Source: Maricaulis sp963975345
Lineage (GTDB): Bacteria > Pseudomonadota > Alphaproteobacteria > Caulobacterales > Maricaulaceae
Length of the DNA: 64,000 bases
Direction: 5' to 3'
Assembly: GCF_963975345.1 (NCBI RefSeq)
Contig: NZ_CAXBGE010000012.1
Span: 62,001-126,000, forward strand
Shown here piece by piece: positions 49,366 through 56,939 of the stretch (the stretch's first letter is position 1; every line of letters starts with the position of its first letter). The notes under the pieces were generated by a model, which saw only the letters and a list, made by a program, of their open reading frames with translations, did not search any database and had not been told where the DNA came from. Position numbers and translations under genes: made by a program.

Positions 49366-50469
49366 ATCCTAAAACTGAAAACCATCGGCCAAGCCTTTTC
49401 CGGCCGCGATAATCGGCTGACCTCCCTGCGCCTTGCGCTGGCCGCAGCGGTGCTGGTTGAGCACGCTATCATCGTGACCCGTATGCCGGATATACCGCCC
49501 CCGCTCGCTCTCAACGGTTGGTCGCTCAGCTACGCGGCGGTGAATGCGTTTTTCATACTCAGCGGCTTCTTGATCACTGACAGTCTGGAGCGCCGGGCCG
49601 ATGTTTTCACTTATGCAGCGTCACGCGCGCTTCGGATCCTGCCCGCCCTGGCCGCGCTTTCGCTGACGGCGGTCTTCATTATTGGCCCGGTTGTCACCAG
49701 CCTCGGCGCGGCCGACTATTGGACGACCCCGCAAACTTGGCTGTATCCGGTTCAGGTGTTGGGTTTCCTCGATACAGAGCACGGCCCGGCGGGGATTTAC
49801 GCTGACCTGCCTCGGGCCGGCGAGTTTTCCGCTACGCTGTGGACGCTGCGGTATGAGGTGGTCGCTTATCTTGCCGCCGCTGTCGTATTTTTCACCCCCA
49901 TCCCTTGGGGGAAATGGTCGCATCTGCTTCTGTTCGCGATTACCTCAACCGCGTTTCTGGGCCTCGCCCTTTTCTGGGTCGATGCACCGGCCGTGATCAT
50001 GAGCGCCGCACGCCTTTCGACTGCCTTCACGCTCGGAATGGTCGTTTACGGATGGCGTGATCACTTGCCGCTGGTTCCGGTGATAGCGGGTGTTGCGCTC
50101 CCGCTCTGGTTCCTTTCCGGTGACGCGGCTTGGGCAGAATTGTTCATGAATATCGCGATTGCATCGACCCTGTTTTGGATCGCCTTTGCCCGCTTGGGCG
50201 GACTGCCAACAGCGTCGCACATCCCTGACTGGTCCTATGGGATCTATATCTGGCATTATCCCGTCATGCAGACCGTGCTGTTCTTCAACCCGTCGGCAAC
50301 GCCGCTGCTGATTGGCCTGATCTCGCTGCCGGCAACGGTTATCATCGCTGCGCTGTCCTGGAGTTGGGTCGAAAAACCCAGTCTGGCGCACAAGGCGGCG
50401 TTCGGATGCTGGCTACAATCGATATGGGTCCGATACAAGACGGCGGCCTCAACCGCCAAGGGAGAGTAA
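49366..50469 (+). CDS. Acyltransferase 3 (OafA/YrhL-type) membrane protein
   Basis: 367 residues if read from ATC 49366. About ten membrane helices; typical blocks are GRDNRLTSLRLALAAAVLVEHA with the conserved N-terminal histidine, AVNAFFILSGFLITDSLERR, SRALRILPALAALSL, FSATLWTLRYEVVAYL and DWSYGIYIWHYPVMQ. These proteins acylate sugars of the cell envelope. Start choice: TTG 49270 is upstream of promoter motif P4, and no ATG or GTG occurs before the conserved region. GGAGG lies 8 nt before the ATC, so a rare ATC start (or an ATG mutated to ATC) is the best reading. One base separates it from the DUF411 gene. Confidence 0.85.
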   Translation: MLKLKTIGQAFSGRDNRLTSLRLALAAAVLVEHAIIVTRMPDIPPPLALNGWSLSYAAVNAFFILSGFLITDSLERRADVFTYAASRALRILPALAALSLTAVFIIGPVVTSLGAADYWTTPQTWLYPVQVLGFLDTEHGPAGIYADLPRAGEFSATLWTLRYEVVAYLAAAVVFFTPIPWGKWSHLLLFAITSTAFLGLALFWVDAPAVIMSAARLSTAFTLGMVVYGWRDHLPLVPVIAGVALPLWFLSGDAAWAELFMNIAIASTLFWIAFARLGGLPTASHIPDWSYGIYIWHYPVMQTVLFFNPSATPLLIGLISLPATVIIAALSWSWVEKPSLAHKAAFGCWLQSIWVRYKTAASTAKGE

Positions 50470-50470
50470 A

Positions 50471-50923
50471 ATGATCAATCGTCGACAAGCGCTTTTGGGC
50501 GGGATCGTGTTCGCCGGCAGTCCGGGTTTGATCGCATGCTCCGCACAGGCCAACCCGTCAGTCCTGGTCTATAAATCCCCCACCTGTGGGTGCTGTAATG
50601 CCTGGATCGCGCATTTGCGCGAGAGCGGGTTCGAAGTAGAGCCACATGACCTGGACGATATGACGGTGATCAAGCAACGCCTCACGGTGCCCCAGGAGAT
50701 GTGGTCGTGTCACACCGCCATCGTCGAAAACTACGTCGTGGAGGGTCATGTCCCGGCTGCGGAAATTACCCGCATGTTGGCTGAGCGACCGACCATTCGC
50801 GGCCTTGCAGTACCGGGCATGCCGGCCGGCTCGCCGGGAATGGAAGTTCCCGGCTACTCGCAGGCCTATACGGTCTGGTCCTTCGGCGATGCCGGCAGGG
50901 CCGCCTTTGCGCAATACGGCTGA
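50471..50923 (+). CDS. DUF411 periplasmic metal-binding protein
   Basis: 150 residues with a signal sequence of Tat-like or lipoprotein-like look (MINRRQALLGGIVFAGSPGLIAC). The thioredoxin-like DUF411 domain carries SPTCGCCNAWIAHLRESGF (Cys39, Cys41, Cys42), then the second conserved pair in WSCHTAIV (Cys80, His81) and VEGHVPA. Proteins of this family occur in copper and silver resistance clusters, and Cu(I) binding by the cysteines is plausible. Placed one base after the acyltransferase, so it should share promoter P4. Confidence 0.9.
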   Translation: MINRRQALLGGIVFAGSPGLIACSAQANPSVLVYKSPTCGCCNAWIAHLRESGFEVEPHDLDDMTVIKQRLTVPQEMWSCHTAIVENYVVEGHVPAAEITRMLAERPTIRGLAVPGMPAGSPGMEVPGYSQAYTVWSFGDAGRAAFAQYG

Positions 50924-51050
50924 CGGCAAGAATTGCTCTTCGCCCCATGAGATATCGAAGTAGCGGGACCTGATTGCGGCATGTCGGTCACCCTCGTCTA
51001 CCCACCTGTCGACGCTCGGAAAACTTGATAAATAAAATACCCTCCACTCG

Positions 51051-51070
51051 CACAATGCGTCAGCATTGTG
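51051..51070 (+). promoter_or_regulatory. Perfect 8-bp inverted repeat CACAATGC-N4-GCATTGTG
   Basis: It lies about 160 nt before the pseudoazurin gene in an AT-rich stretch. It could be an operator or the end hairpin of the DUF411 transcript; no T run follows. Confidence 0.35.
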
Positions 51071-51196
51071 ATCTTCCTTGCGCAATTTTCGGCATTTTGT
51101 TGCGCATTATGTCGCAGCAGTGAAATTTTAATGCGACAGCATGACGCGGTTCAAACGGGCTCTCAGGCGTTGATCATCACACCGTCGGGGACTAAA

Positions 51197-51213
51197 CCAT
51201 AAATAGTTTATGG
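51197..51213 (+). promoter_or_regulatory. Hairpin CCATAAA-TAG-TTTATGG at the pseudoazurin ribosome site
   Basis: A perfect 7-bp inverted repeat ending 2 nt before AAGGAG, the ribosome site for ATG 51230. It may be an operator or affect translation. Confidence 0.4.
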
Positions 51214-51229
51214 AAAAGGAGAGACCCGA

Positions 51230-51682
51230 ATGAAAGCCTTTGTAAAAGCAGCCTTAGTCGCCGGAACGATCAGCCTGATGAGTGCGGGTGGCGCGTGGGC
51301 CGAAGATCATGAAATTCAGATGCTCAATCGCGGTGCCGACGGGAATATGGTCTTCGTTCCTGCTTTCCTGCAGATCGCTCCCGGCGATACGGTCACATTT
51401 TTGCCGACCAATCCCAGCCATAACGCCGAGACAATTCCCGGCATGCTGCCGGATGGTGCGACACCGTTCTCGGGCCAACTGAGCCAGGCCGTCACCGCGA
51501 CCTTCGACCAGGCCGGCATCTACGGCGTTCGCTGTTCACCGCATTATGCCGCCGGCATGGTCGCGCTGATCGAGGTCGGCGACGGGACATCCGTCAATGG
51601 GGCCGCCGCCGCCGCGGTCCGGCACCCGGGGCTCGCCCGCCGCCGGATGGCGGCGCTCATCGCCGAAAGCGAAAACAACTGA
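51230..51682 (+). CDS. Pseudoazurin (type I blue copper protein)
   Basis: 150 residues. Signal peptide ends at GGAWA. The cupredoxin fold shows all four copper ligands: His64 in NPSHNAETIPG, and Cys102, His105, Met110 in VRCSPHYAAGMVALIEVG. VFVPAFLQIAPGDTVTFLPT is the conserved N-terminal sheet. The protein carries electrons in the periplasm, classically to nitrite or nitrous oxide reductase; no denitrification genes are seen here. The tail after residue 120 (AAAAAVRHPGLARRRMAALIAE) is helical as in known pseudoazurins. A porin and a c-type cytochrome follow. Confidence 0.95.
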   Translation: MKAFVKAALVAGTISLMSAGGAWAEDHEIQMLNRGADGNMVFVPAFLQIAPGDTVTFLPTNPSHNAETIPGMLPDGATPFSGQLSQAVTATFDQAGIYGVRCSPHYAAGMVALIEVGDGTSVNGAAAAAVRHPGLARRRMAALIAESENN

Positions 51683-51740
51683 TCTGTGCGTTCACTCGTT
51701 CTGGAAGCGAGGCCGCGCACCCAATTGAAAGGGGATTTAC

Positions 51741-52904
51741 ATGACTTGTTTCAAGACAAAAAGACCCGGCCTTCTGGCAAGGTTGATGACGACAGCCGCA
51801 GCCGGCTGCCTGGTTCTCGCGGGCGCCGCGCCGGTGCTCGCCGACAACGGTCCGGATACCAACTTCCGCGTGACCGGCTTTGCAGATGCGAACTTCACCT
51901 ATCTCGACAATGGGGTGACCACATCGTCGGAATTCTCGTCGATCCGGTTCAACCCGATCTTCCAGTTCCAGTATCAGGATTTCGTCCTGTTCGAGGCGGA
52001 ACTCGAGATTGAAAACGCCGATGGCGGAACCACCACCGGGTTGGAATATGCGCAGGCCGATTTCCTGGTCCATCCGAATGCCGTGATCGTTGTCGGGCAA
52101 TTTCTCAGCCCGTTCGGCCAGTTTATGGAACGGTTGCATCCGTCATGGATCAACCGCATGGCTGACATGCCGGCCGGCTTTGCTCACGGTGGAATCCAGC
52201 CTGCGTCTGAGACCGGTGTCCAGGTGCGCGGCGCATTCAATCTGAACCCCGGAACCTTCACCTACGCGGTTGCCGTCGGCAATGGTCCGCGGGTTGGCGA
52301 GGAGGCAGATACAGAGCTCACTGCCTATGATGGCGATGACAATGACAACAAGGCTATTTCCGGCCGGTTTGGTCTGCGGGTTATCCCGGATCTCGAGATC
52401 GGTGCATCGTTTCTGACGGCCAAGGTGCTGGGGCTGGAGTCTGAGGCCGGGCCGAGCCTGCTCGATCCGACCGAAGCTGATCTGATCCAGTGGGGAGCCG
52501 ATTTCGCCTATACCGGCGGAGCTTGGGACATACGCGGTGAGTATATTGACAGCCGTCGTGACCCGATCAACACCGCCGTCGCCGGCGCTGTCGCCGTTGA
52601 AGCCTTCCCGACTCTGGAAAGCACGGCCTGGTATCTCCAGATGGCTTATCGCCTGTCGGGCACGGCCGAGTTTCCGGCAATGGCCAATCTCGAGCCGACC
52701 CTGCGCTATGGCGAATACGACATCGTCGGAAATGACGACCTCGCCATGCACGCACAGCGTCGGTGGGACGTTGGGGTCAATTACTGGTTCGCGCCGAGCC
52801 TGGTGGCCAAAACCGTACTGCAACGCCGTGAGTTCACGGCGCGGATGCCTGGCGATGTGAGCGAGGAAACGCGGTTGTTGGTCCAAATGGCCTACGGCTT
52901 CTAG
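51741..52904 (+). CDS. Outer-membrane beta-barrel protein (porin-like)
   Basis: 387 residues. Signal peptide to APVLAD; then alternating strands typical of barrels, for example FRVTGFADANFTYLDNG, FQFQYQDFVLFEAELEIENAD, DIRGEYIDSRRDP and the C-terminal strand LLVQMAYGF ending in phenylalanine as Bam substrates do. The middle (GQFLSPFGQFMERLHPSWINRM) resembles porins of the phosphate-selective O/P type. It may pass metal complexes or small solutes. It lies between pseudoazurin and the cytochrome. Confidence 0.85.
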   Translation: MTCFKTKRPGLLARLMTTAAAGCLVLAGAAPVLADNGPDTNFRVTGFADANFTYLDNGVTTSSEFSSIRFNPIFQFQYQDFVLFEAELEIENADGGTTTGLEYAQADFLVHPNAVIVVGQFLSPFGQFMERLHPSWINRMADMPAGFAHGGIQPASETGVQVRGAFNLNPGTFTYAVAVGNGPRVGEEADTELTAYDGDDNDNKAISGRFGLRVIPDLEIGASFLTAKVLGLESEAGPSLLDPTEADLIQWGADFAYTGGAWDIRGEYIDSRRDPINTAVAGAVAVEAFPTLESTAWYLQMAYRLSGTAEFPAMANLEPTLRYGEYDIVGNDDLAMHAQRRWDVGVNYWFAPSLVAKTVLQRREFTARMPGDVSEETRLLVQMAYGF

Positions 52905-52918
52905 AGATGGAGAAGACA

Positions 52919-53272
52919 ATGTTCAGAACACTGATTATCGCAAGCGCGATTCTGGCCACTGGCGGCGCTTCTGCTGCCCTGGCACAGCAAGCTCCCGACG
53001 CCGCAGCGCAAGCGGCCGAGGATGCATACGCCGACCAGATCGGGCGTGGCGCCGAAGCCTGGGCCAACACCTGTAGCAACTGCCACAATATGCGCTCCCC
53101 GACTGAGCTCAGTCCTGCGGAATGGGACATGACGGTCAATCATATGCGGGTTCGGGCCAATATCCCCGGCGACGTTGCCGAGGACATCAAGGCCTTCCTG
53201 ATGATGAGCTCGGAACCCTACGAGGACAATAACGCGGTGGATTCGCCCCCCGCCACGACCAACCCCGACTAA
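52919..53272 (+). CDS. Small periplasmic c-type cytochrome
   Basis: 117 residues from ATG 52919, chosen over ATG 52907 because GGAGAAG then lies at the right distance. Signal peptide to AALAQ. One heme site CSNCH (residues 52-56) in NTCSNCHNMRSPTELSPAEWD; Met76 in VNHMRVRA is the likely distal ligand. It ends with an acidic, proline-rich tail. Encoded right after the porin and likely co-expressed with pseudoazurin, which suggests a local redox function such as oxidising Cu(I) or passing electrons to a terminal acceptor. Confidence 0.9.
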   Translation: MFRTLIIASAILATGGASAALAQQAPDAAAQAAEDAYADQIGRGAEAWANTCSNCHNMRSPTELSPAEWDMTVNHMRVRANIPGDVAEDIKAFLMMSSEPYEDNNAVDSPPATTNPD

Positions 53273-53332
53273 GTCGGTGTCCCGCGAAGCCGCTATGGGC
53301 CGGCGGGCTTCGACACAGTGACATCCAGCCTG

Positions 53333-53359
53333 ACGGGCGCTTCGGCGCCCGTTTTTTTT
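53333..53359 (+). terminator. Rho-independent terminator of the pseudoazurin-cytochrome unit
   Basis: ACGGGCGC, loop TTCG, GCGCCCGT and eight T: an ideal hairpin, 60 nt after the cytochrome stop. Confidence 0.93.
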
Positions 53360-53695
53360 GGGTTCACGAAGCGCCCGGCGTGAATGTGTGGCTCTTCAAG
53401 GGCTTCATAAGCCATCCAGATGAGTATTCACTGCTGCAAGGCAGGGGGTAGACCCCGCCGGACGGGATGTACCAACCGCTATCGGGGCTGTGAGGGGCGC
53501 GACTATTTTGGCCCCGCGGACCCTGCCGCAGGTCAACCGGCACGGGCGCAACCGCCTGAGAAACAATCAGGCACCGCGTCCGCCGCCAAGGTGGTTGCCG
53601 CACCGGAAGAAATCACTGGAGAAGACGTGGACGGTCGCTTCATGAACCGGCTGTACCGCAGATCCCGATACGGTTTCTGCGTACCAGACAGGCTG

Positions 53696-53754
53696 ATCGG
53701 GACCATCACAATCAATGACGCTGAGGCGCCGCGACGGATTGTGATGGTCCCGAT
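53696..53754. repeat. Perfect 18-bp inverted repeat
   Basis: ATCGGGACCATCACAATC at 53696-53713 and its exact reverse complement at 53737-53754, with a 23-nt loop rich in GC. No T run. Just to its left (53650-53690) is a weaker inverted repeat (CTGTACCGCAGA/TCTGCGTACCAG). It lies 24 nt from the cusA stop. Confidence 0.8.
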
Positions 53755-53777
53755 TTCATCCAGGCTCCGTCTTTCCT

Positions 53778-56700
53778 CTAGCCCTCACTTGGCAGGCGTT
53801 CGGGCAGCTGTCGCTGCTGCCGGCGCAGAACGATTGACTGCCAGATCAGGAAGGCCGCCGGGATCACCAGCAGGGTCAGCACGGTTGCGCTGATCATGCC
53901 GCCGACCATCGGCGCTGCGATGCGGCGCATCACTTCGGAACCGGTGCCACTGCCAATCATGATCGGCAGCAGGCCGGCGATGATCACGGCGACGGTCATC
54001 ATGATCGGACGCACACGCAGCAGGGCACCCTCGATCACGGCCCCTGTCAGATCAGCGGGGTTCAACGCCCGCCCCTCGTCGGTAGCCAACTTCCGGCGGT
54101 CGGCCAGCGCGTGTTCAAGGTAGAGGATCATCAACACCCCGATCTCCACCGAGACTCCGGCCAAGGCAATGAACCCCACCCCGACAGCCACCGACATGTT
54201 GTAGCCGAGCAGGTCGAGCAGCCAGATGCCACCGACCAATGCCAACGGGAGGGTGCCAATAATCAGCAGGACGGGAATGATGCGGCGGAAATTCAAGAAC
54301 AAGAGCAACACGATGATGATCAGTGTCACAGGAACCACCACGGCGAGCTTTGCCTTCGCACGCTCCATGAACTCATACTGTCCTGACCAGCGGATCGAAT
54401 AACCGGGTGGCAATTCCAGCTGATCCGATAGTGTGCGTTGGGCATTGGCGACATAGGTGCCGATATCGACACCGGCGATATCGACATAAACCCAACCATT
54501 CAGCCGCGCATTCTCGCTGCGGATGACACCGGGCCCCGCACCGATCGAAATGTCAGCGATACGTCCGAGCGGAATCTGGGCCCCGGCCGGGGTGATCACC
54601 GGCAAGGACCTGAGTTGCTCAGGCGATCCCCGATAATCGCTCGGATAGCGAATATTGACCGGATAACGCTCCTGCCCCTCGACACTCTCGGTCACCGTCA
54701 TGCCACCAATCGCGGTGCGGATGACATCATGGACATCGGCGACATTGAGGCCAAAGCGGGCGGCCTCAAGCCGATTGAGATCGATATCTACAAAGCGTCC
54801 GCCGGTGACCCGCTCGGCATAGACCGAGGCAGTACCGGGAACGCCGCCGATAATGTCTTCGATCCGCTCTCCGATTTCGGCGATAACGGCCAGATCGGGC
54901 CCGGCGATCTTGATCCCGACGGGCGTCTTTATCCCCGTTGCCAGCATGTCGATGCGGGCCCGGATCGGCATCACCCACGCATTCGTCAGGCTGGGGATAT
55001 CGACGAGTGAGTTCAGTTCCGCACGAATATCGTCCATCGTGACACCGGGGCGCCATTCATCGCGCGGACGCAACTGGATCGTGCTTTCGATCATCGACAT
55101 CGGTGCCGGATCGGTGGCCGTGTCGGCGCGGCCAGCCTTGCCGTAAACCGTCAACACCTCGGGAACCGTCATGATCAGCCGGTTGGTCTGCTGCAGGATT
55201 TCGGCCATCCGGCCCGCCGAGGCGGCGGGGTAGGCACTGGGCATGTAGAGAATGTCACCCTCGTCGAGGTCAGGCATGAATTCGCTGCCCATGCGCGACA
55301 ATGGCACCGCCGAACTGGCCAGCACCAACACGGCCAGACCGATCATCGCCCAGGGATGGCCCAGAACCAGCTTGATGAAAGGGCGATAACCGGCGATCAA
55401 AATCCGGTTAACCGGATTCTTGTGCTCCGGCGTGATCTTGCCGCGAATGAAGAACCCCATCAGCACGGGGACCAGCGTGACCGATAGACCCGCCGCCGCC
55501 GCCATCGCATAGGTTTTGGTGAAAGCGAGCGGATGAAACATCCGCCCCTCCTGGGCTTCCAGGGCAAAGATCGGCACAAAGCTGAAGGTGATGATCAGGA
55601 GCGAAAAGAACAGCGCCGGACCGACTTCGGCCGCGGCGTCGCCAACAATGCGCCATCGGTTCTCCGGCGTTAGCGGTTCTCGCTCGATATGCTTGTGCAG
55701 GTTTTCGATCATCACGATCGCTGCATCGACCATCGCGCCGACGGCGATCGCGATACCTCCGAGCGACATGATATTGGCGTTGATGCCTTGGGCGTTCATC
55801 ACCGCAAAGGCAGCCAATACACCGAGCGGCAGGCTGAACACGACCACCAGCGAAGAGCGAATGTGGAACAGGAAGATCACGCACACCAGCGCAACGACGA
55901 TAAATTCCTCGATCAGCTTTTCGCTCAGGGATTCAACAGCCCGATCAATAAGGCCCGCCCGGTTATAGGTGGTGACAATTTCGACGCCGTCAGGCAGCGA
56001 GGCACGCAATTCGTCCAGCCGGTGCTCGACCCGTTCAATGGTCGCCTGCGCGTTCTCACCATAGCGCATGATGATGACCCCGCCGACAGCCTCGCCTTCA
56101 CCATTCAGCTCACCGAGTCCGCGCCGCAATTCAGGCCCGATACGAATGTCCGCAACGTCGGAGAGAAGGATCGGCGTGCCAGCATCGCTCAACCCGACCG
56201 GGATCGCCCTGAGATCGTCTATCCCTTCGATATAGCCCGAGGCACGCACCATGTACTCGGCTTCCGCCATCTCGATGACGCGGCCGCCGCTTTCCTGGTT
56301 GCCGCGCTGAATCGCCGTGCGCAGATGCGACAATGGGATGCCATAGGCGCGCAGGCGGTCGGGATCGGCCACCACCTGGTATTGCCGCACCATGCCGCCA
56401 ATACTGGCGACTTCCGAAACGCCCTCAATCGTTTGCAGTTCGAATTTCAAAAACCAGTCCTGGATCGAGCGCAATTGCGCCAGATCGTGCTGGCCGGTCC
56501 GGTCGACCAACGCATACTGATAAATCCAGCCAACCCCGGTGGCGTCAGGGCCCAACTCCGGCGAGGCGCTTGCGGGCAAGCGCGGCGCGACTTGACTGAG
56601 ATATTCGAGCACGCGCGAACGGGCCCAGTAGAGATCCGTTCCGTCCTCGAAGATGATGTAGACATAGCTGTCATTGAAGAAGGAGTAGCCCCGCACCGTC

Positions 56701-56939
56701 ACCGCGCCGGGCACGGCGAGCATCGCGGTCGTCAATGGGTAAGTGACCTGGTCCTCCACCACCTGTGGCGATTGCCCGGGATAGGTGGTCTTGATGATGA
56801 CCTGGACATCAGAGAGGTCCGGGATCGCATCCAGCGGCGTGCGTGATAGCGAATACGTGCCAAACCCGGCCAGCAAAACAGCGAGAATGAGCACGATGAT
56901 CCGGTTGGTGATCGACCATCGAATGAGGGACGCGATCAT
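53778..56939 (-). CDS. cusA: Cu(I)/Ag(I) efflux RND pump CusA
   Basis: 1,053-residue heavy-metal RND pump of the inner membrane. Against E. coli CusA, the three-methionine copper site (Met573, Met623, Met672) appears here as Met566 (DILYMPSAYP), Met616 (APMSMIEST) and Met665 (ARIDMLATGIK) with the same 50- and 49-residue gaps, and the proton-relay aspartate is Asp405 in GAMVDAAIVMIENLHKH. This sets it in the monovalent (Cu/Ag) class rather than CzcA/CnrA. Twelve membrane helices in the usual two sets. Its ATG overlaps the cusB stop by four bases. Confidence 0.95.
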   Translation of the reverse strand: MIASLIRWSITNRIIVLILAVLLAGFGTYSLSRTPLDAIPDLSDVQVIIKTTYPGQSPQVVEDQVTYPLTTAMLAVPGAVTVRGYSFFNDSYVYIIFEDGTDLYWARSRVLEYLSQVAPRLPASASPELGPDATGVGWIYQYALVDRTGQHDLAQLRSIQDWFLKFELQTIEGVSEVASIGGMVRQYQVVADPDRLRAYGIPLSHLRTAIQRGNQESGGRVIEMAEAEYMVRASGYIEGIDDLRAIPVGLSDAGTPILLSDVADIRIGPELRRGLGELNGEGEAVGGVIIMRYGENAQATIERVEHRLDELRASLPDGVEIVTTYNRAGLIDRAVESLSEKLIEEFIVVALVCVIFLFHIRSSLVVVFSLPLGVLAAFAVMNAQGINANIMSLGGIAIAVGAMVDAAIVMIENLHKHIEREPLTPENRWRIVGDAAAEVGPALFFSLLIITFSFVPIFALEAQEGRMFHPLAFTKTYAMAAAAGLSVTLVPVLMGFFIRGKITPEHKNPVNRILIAGYRPFIKLVLGHPWAMIGLAVLVLASSAVPLSRMGSEFMPDLDEGDILYMPSAYPAASAGRMAEILQQTNRLIMTVPEVLTVYGKAGRADTATDPAPMSMIESTIQLRPRDEWRPGVTMDDIRAELNSLVDIPSLTNAWVMPIRARIDMLATGIKTPVGIKIAGPDLAVIAEIGERIEDIIGGVPGTASVYAERVTGGRFVDIDLNRLEAARFGLNVADVHDVIRTAIGGMTVTESVEGQERYPVNIRYPSDYRGSPEQLRSLPVITPAGAQIPLGRIADISIGAGPGVIRSENARLNGWVYVDIAGVDIGTYVANAQRTLSDQLELPPGYSIRWSGQYEFMERAKAKLAVVVPVTLIIIVLLLFLNFRRIIPVLLIIGTLPLALVGGIWLLDLLGYNMSVAVGVGFIALAGVSVEIGVLMILYLEHALADRRKLATDEGRALNPADLTGAVIEGALLRVRPIMMTVAVIIAGLLPIMIGSGTGSEVMRRIAAPMVGGMISATVLTLLVIPAAFLIWQSIVLRRQQRQLPERLPSEG

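Larger units (their letters stand above)
50924..51229. other. AT-rich upstream region of pseudoazurin with several inverted repeats
   Basis: Seen: CACAATGC/GCATTGTG with a 4-nt loop (51051-51070), TGTCGCA/TGCGACA 15 nt apart (51110-51138), and the hairpin at 51197-51213. The ECF-type motif was looked for and not found here, so pseudoazurin may be under another regulator or read-through. Confidence 0.5.
53273..53777. other. Convergent intergenic region with terminator and 18-bp inverted repeat
   Basis: About 500 bp between the cytochrome gene and the end of cusA. It holds the terminator at 53333-53359 and the inverted repeat at 53696-53754. Frames here (for example 53420-53893 plus) have no start signal, odd composition and overlap cusA, so they were not called. 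It may be the remains of an inserted element. Confidence 0.55.

Noticed and set aside
50924..51229. FNR-type box ahead of pseudoazurin, expected from denitrifiers
   Set aside because: Only TTGATCATCAC is seen, without the four-base centre of TTGAT-N4-ATCAA.
53491..53518. Possible sixth ECF motif starting TGAGGG
   Set aside because: The bases at the right distance are CCCGCG, not CGTAA-like, and no gene starts downstream.
53420..53893. 157-codon plus-strand frame in the gap next to cusA
   Set aside because: No ribosome site, no homology to any family known to me, crosses the inverted repeat and overlaps the end of cusA.
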